From an uncultured Chromatiaceae bacterium (GTDB lineage: Bacteria > Pseudomonadota > Gammaproteobacteria > Enterobacterales > Alteromonadaceae), in the NCBI GenBank assembly GCA_946481195.1, contig CAMLNG010000170.1, positions 1 through 7,480 on the forward strand: a stretch of DNA of 7,480 nt, written 5' to 3'. Shown here piece by piece: positions 6,520 to 7,480 of the stretch. The notes below the pieces were generated by a model. It searched no databases and had not been told where the DNA came from. It saw only the letters and a program-made list of their open reading frames with translations. Each line of letters starts with the position of its first letter. Positions within the stretch are counted from its first letter, which is position 1. The position numbers and the translations under genes were made by a program.

Positions 6520-7377
6520 ATGGCAGCTCAAATTATCGATGGTAAAGCAATTGCCCAGGCGACCCGCAATCAGGTCGCTTTACGCGTTCAGCAGCGTCTC
6601 GCTGCAGGCAAACGGGCGCCAGGCCTCGCCGTCGTATTAGTCGGTGCAGATCCGGCCTCTCAGGTTTATGTAGGCAGTAAACGTAAGGCCTGTGAAGAAG
6701 TTGGTTTTGTGCAGTTTTCGCATGATTTACCCGCCGACACCACACAACAGCAACTGTTCGATTTGATTGACCAGTTAAATGCCGACCCAAGCGTTGACGG
6801 TATTCTGGTGCAACTGCCGTTACCAGCCGGTTTGGACGCTTCGACTATTCTGGAGCGGATTAACCCGCTGAAAGATGTCGACGGCTTCCACCCTTATAAC
6901 ATTGGTCGTTTAGCACAACGGATGCCAGCTCTGCGCCCTTGTACACCTAAAGGCATCATTAAGCTGCTGCAATCGACCGGTGTGCAAATCCGCGGTATGG
7001 ATGCAGTGGTCGTTGGCGCATCAAATATTGTTGGCCGTCCTATGGCGCTGGAGTTGTTATTAGCCGGTTGTACCACCACCGTCTGCCATAAATTCACCAA
7101 GAATCTGGAACAACAAGTGCGTCGTGCCGATTTACTGGTGGTTGCAGTCGGTAAACCTGAGTTTATCCCCGGTGATTGGGTAAAACCTGGCGCGCTGGTG
7201 ATTGACGTCGGAATTAACCGCTTAGATTCCGGCAAATTAGTCGGTGACGTGGAATTTGATAAAGCAGTGCAACATGCCCGGTTTATCACACCGGTGCCAG
7301 GTGGTGTCGGCCCTATGACTGTCGCTTGCCTGATTGAAAACACGCTGGAAGCCTGTGAGCAATTCCACGATATGTAA
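6520..7377 (+). CDS. folD: FolD, bifunctional methylene-THF dehydrogenase / methenyl-THF cyclohydrolase
   Basis: FolD interconverts 5,10-methylene-THF, 5,10-methenyl-THF and 10-formyl-THF with NADP, supplying formyl groups for purines and for initiator Met-tRNA. The 285 residues match E. coli FolD (288). Catalytic residues are Tyr50 and Lys54 in the [12 protein letters not shown] block and Asp121 in KDVDGFHP. The LVQLPLP strand (96-102), the Rossmann motif GASNIVGRP (166-174) and the PGGVGPMT signature (260-267) are present. I chose the ATG at 6520 because it gives the MAAQIIDGK family N-terminus and has AGG at 6509-6511 eight bases upstream. The frame stays open back to 6205, but that part is antisense to tRNA-Pro and its promoter. 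The gene is divergent from the tRNAs, and a terminator follows. Confidence 0.97.
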   Translation: MAAQIIDGKAIAQATRNQVALRVQQRLAAGKRAPGLAVVLVGADPASQVYVGSKRKACEEVGFVQFSHDLPADTTQQQLFDLIDQLNADPSVDGILVQLPLPAGLDASTILERINPLKDVDGFHPYNIGRLAQRMPALRPCTPKGIIKLLQSTGVQIRGMDAVVVGASNIVGRPMALELLLAGCTTTVCHKFTKNLEQQVRRADLLVVAVGKPEFIPGDWVKPGALVIDVGINRLDSGKLVGDVEFDKAVQHARFITPVPGGVGPMTVACLIENTLEACEQFHDM

Positions 7378-7393
7378 GCTGAGGGAGCAAAAT

Positions 7394-7422
7394 CGCCACA
7401 AACTGCTTCTGCGTTTGTGGCG
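7394..7422. other. Strong hairpin downstream of folD without a T-run
   Basis: CGCCACAAAC (7394-7403) pairs perfectly with GTTTGTGGCG (7413-7422) around a nine-base loop. It lies 16 bases after the folD stop and 21 bases before the terminator stem. The following bases are mixed, so it is not an intrinsic terminator by itself. It may stabilise the folD mRNA 3' end. Confidence 0.6.
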
Positions 7423-7443
7423 TAGCGACCAACTCTGGTTATA

Positions 7444-7471
7444 AAAAAACGCGGCTGATGCCGCGTTTTTT
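7444..7471. terminator. Rho-independent terminator after folD, probably bidirectional
   Basis: CGCGGC (7450-7455), loop TGAT and GCCGCG (7460-7465) form a 6-bp GC stem flanked by an A-run on the left (7443-7449) and six T residues on the right (7466-7471). The symmetry allows termination of folD from the left and of any leftward gene beyond the window end. Confidence 0.92.
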
Positions 7472-7480
7472 ATTCCACTG

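Noticed and set aside
6894..7343. A 149-residue minus-strand frame inside folD
   Set aside because: It is the antisense shadow of FolD, with no start signal and no recognisable protein.

Overview
This is an ordinary chromosomal stretch of a gammaproteobacterium. The PurM, PurN, YafJ, FadE and FolD proteins all read as close relatives of the Escherichia coli proteins, as judged from recalled family sequences without alignment. A DUF3108 gene behind purMN, an Arg(UCU)-His-Pro(UGG) tRNA cluster and moderate GC suggest an Alteromonadales/Rheinheimera-like marine or aquatic lineage. That genus-level placement is inference only.

Layout. Positions 1-2166 hold a rightward operon: the 3' part of purM, then purN, then a secreted DUF3108 protein whose start overlaps the end of purN. 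A 23-bp gap with a hairpin separates it from the convergent leftward gene yafJ (2190-2963), a class II glutamine amidotransferase-like protein. A 225-bp divergent spacer follows, with an unusual nest of palindromes (3016-3073) and a FadR-type operator (3158-3174). Next is fadE (3189-5651), the membrane-associated acyl-CoA dehydrogenase of beta-oxidation, which ends at a strong terminator. Four leftward tRNA genes (5870-6275), in transcription order Pro(UGG), Arg(UCU), His(GUG), Pro(UGG), lie between a clear sigma-70 promoter at 6305-6333 and a terminator at 5840-5858. Rightward folD (6520-7377) closes the window and is followed by a hairpin and a probably bidirectional terminator.

How the genes fit together. 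PurN consumes 10-formyl-tetrahydrofolate and FolD makes it, so the two ends of the window share one-carbon metabolism. FadE catalyses the first step of fatty acid degradation and its upstream region carries a good FadR site, so acyl-CoA-responsive repression is expected. yafJ lies close to fadE in E. coli as well.

I see no insertion sequence, prophage, CRISPR array or defence locus. The window does not appear to contain an undescribed multi-gene system. The least explained signal is the alternating array of three TTGGnnnTGT half-sites between yafJ and fadE.
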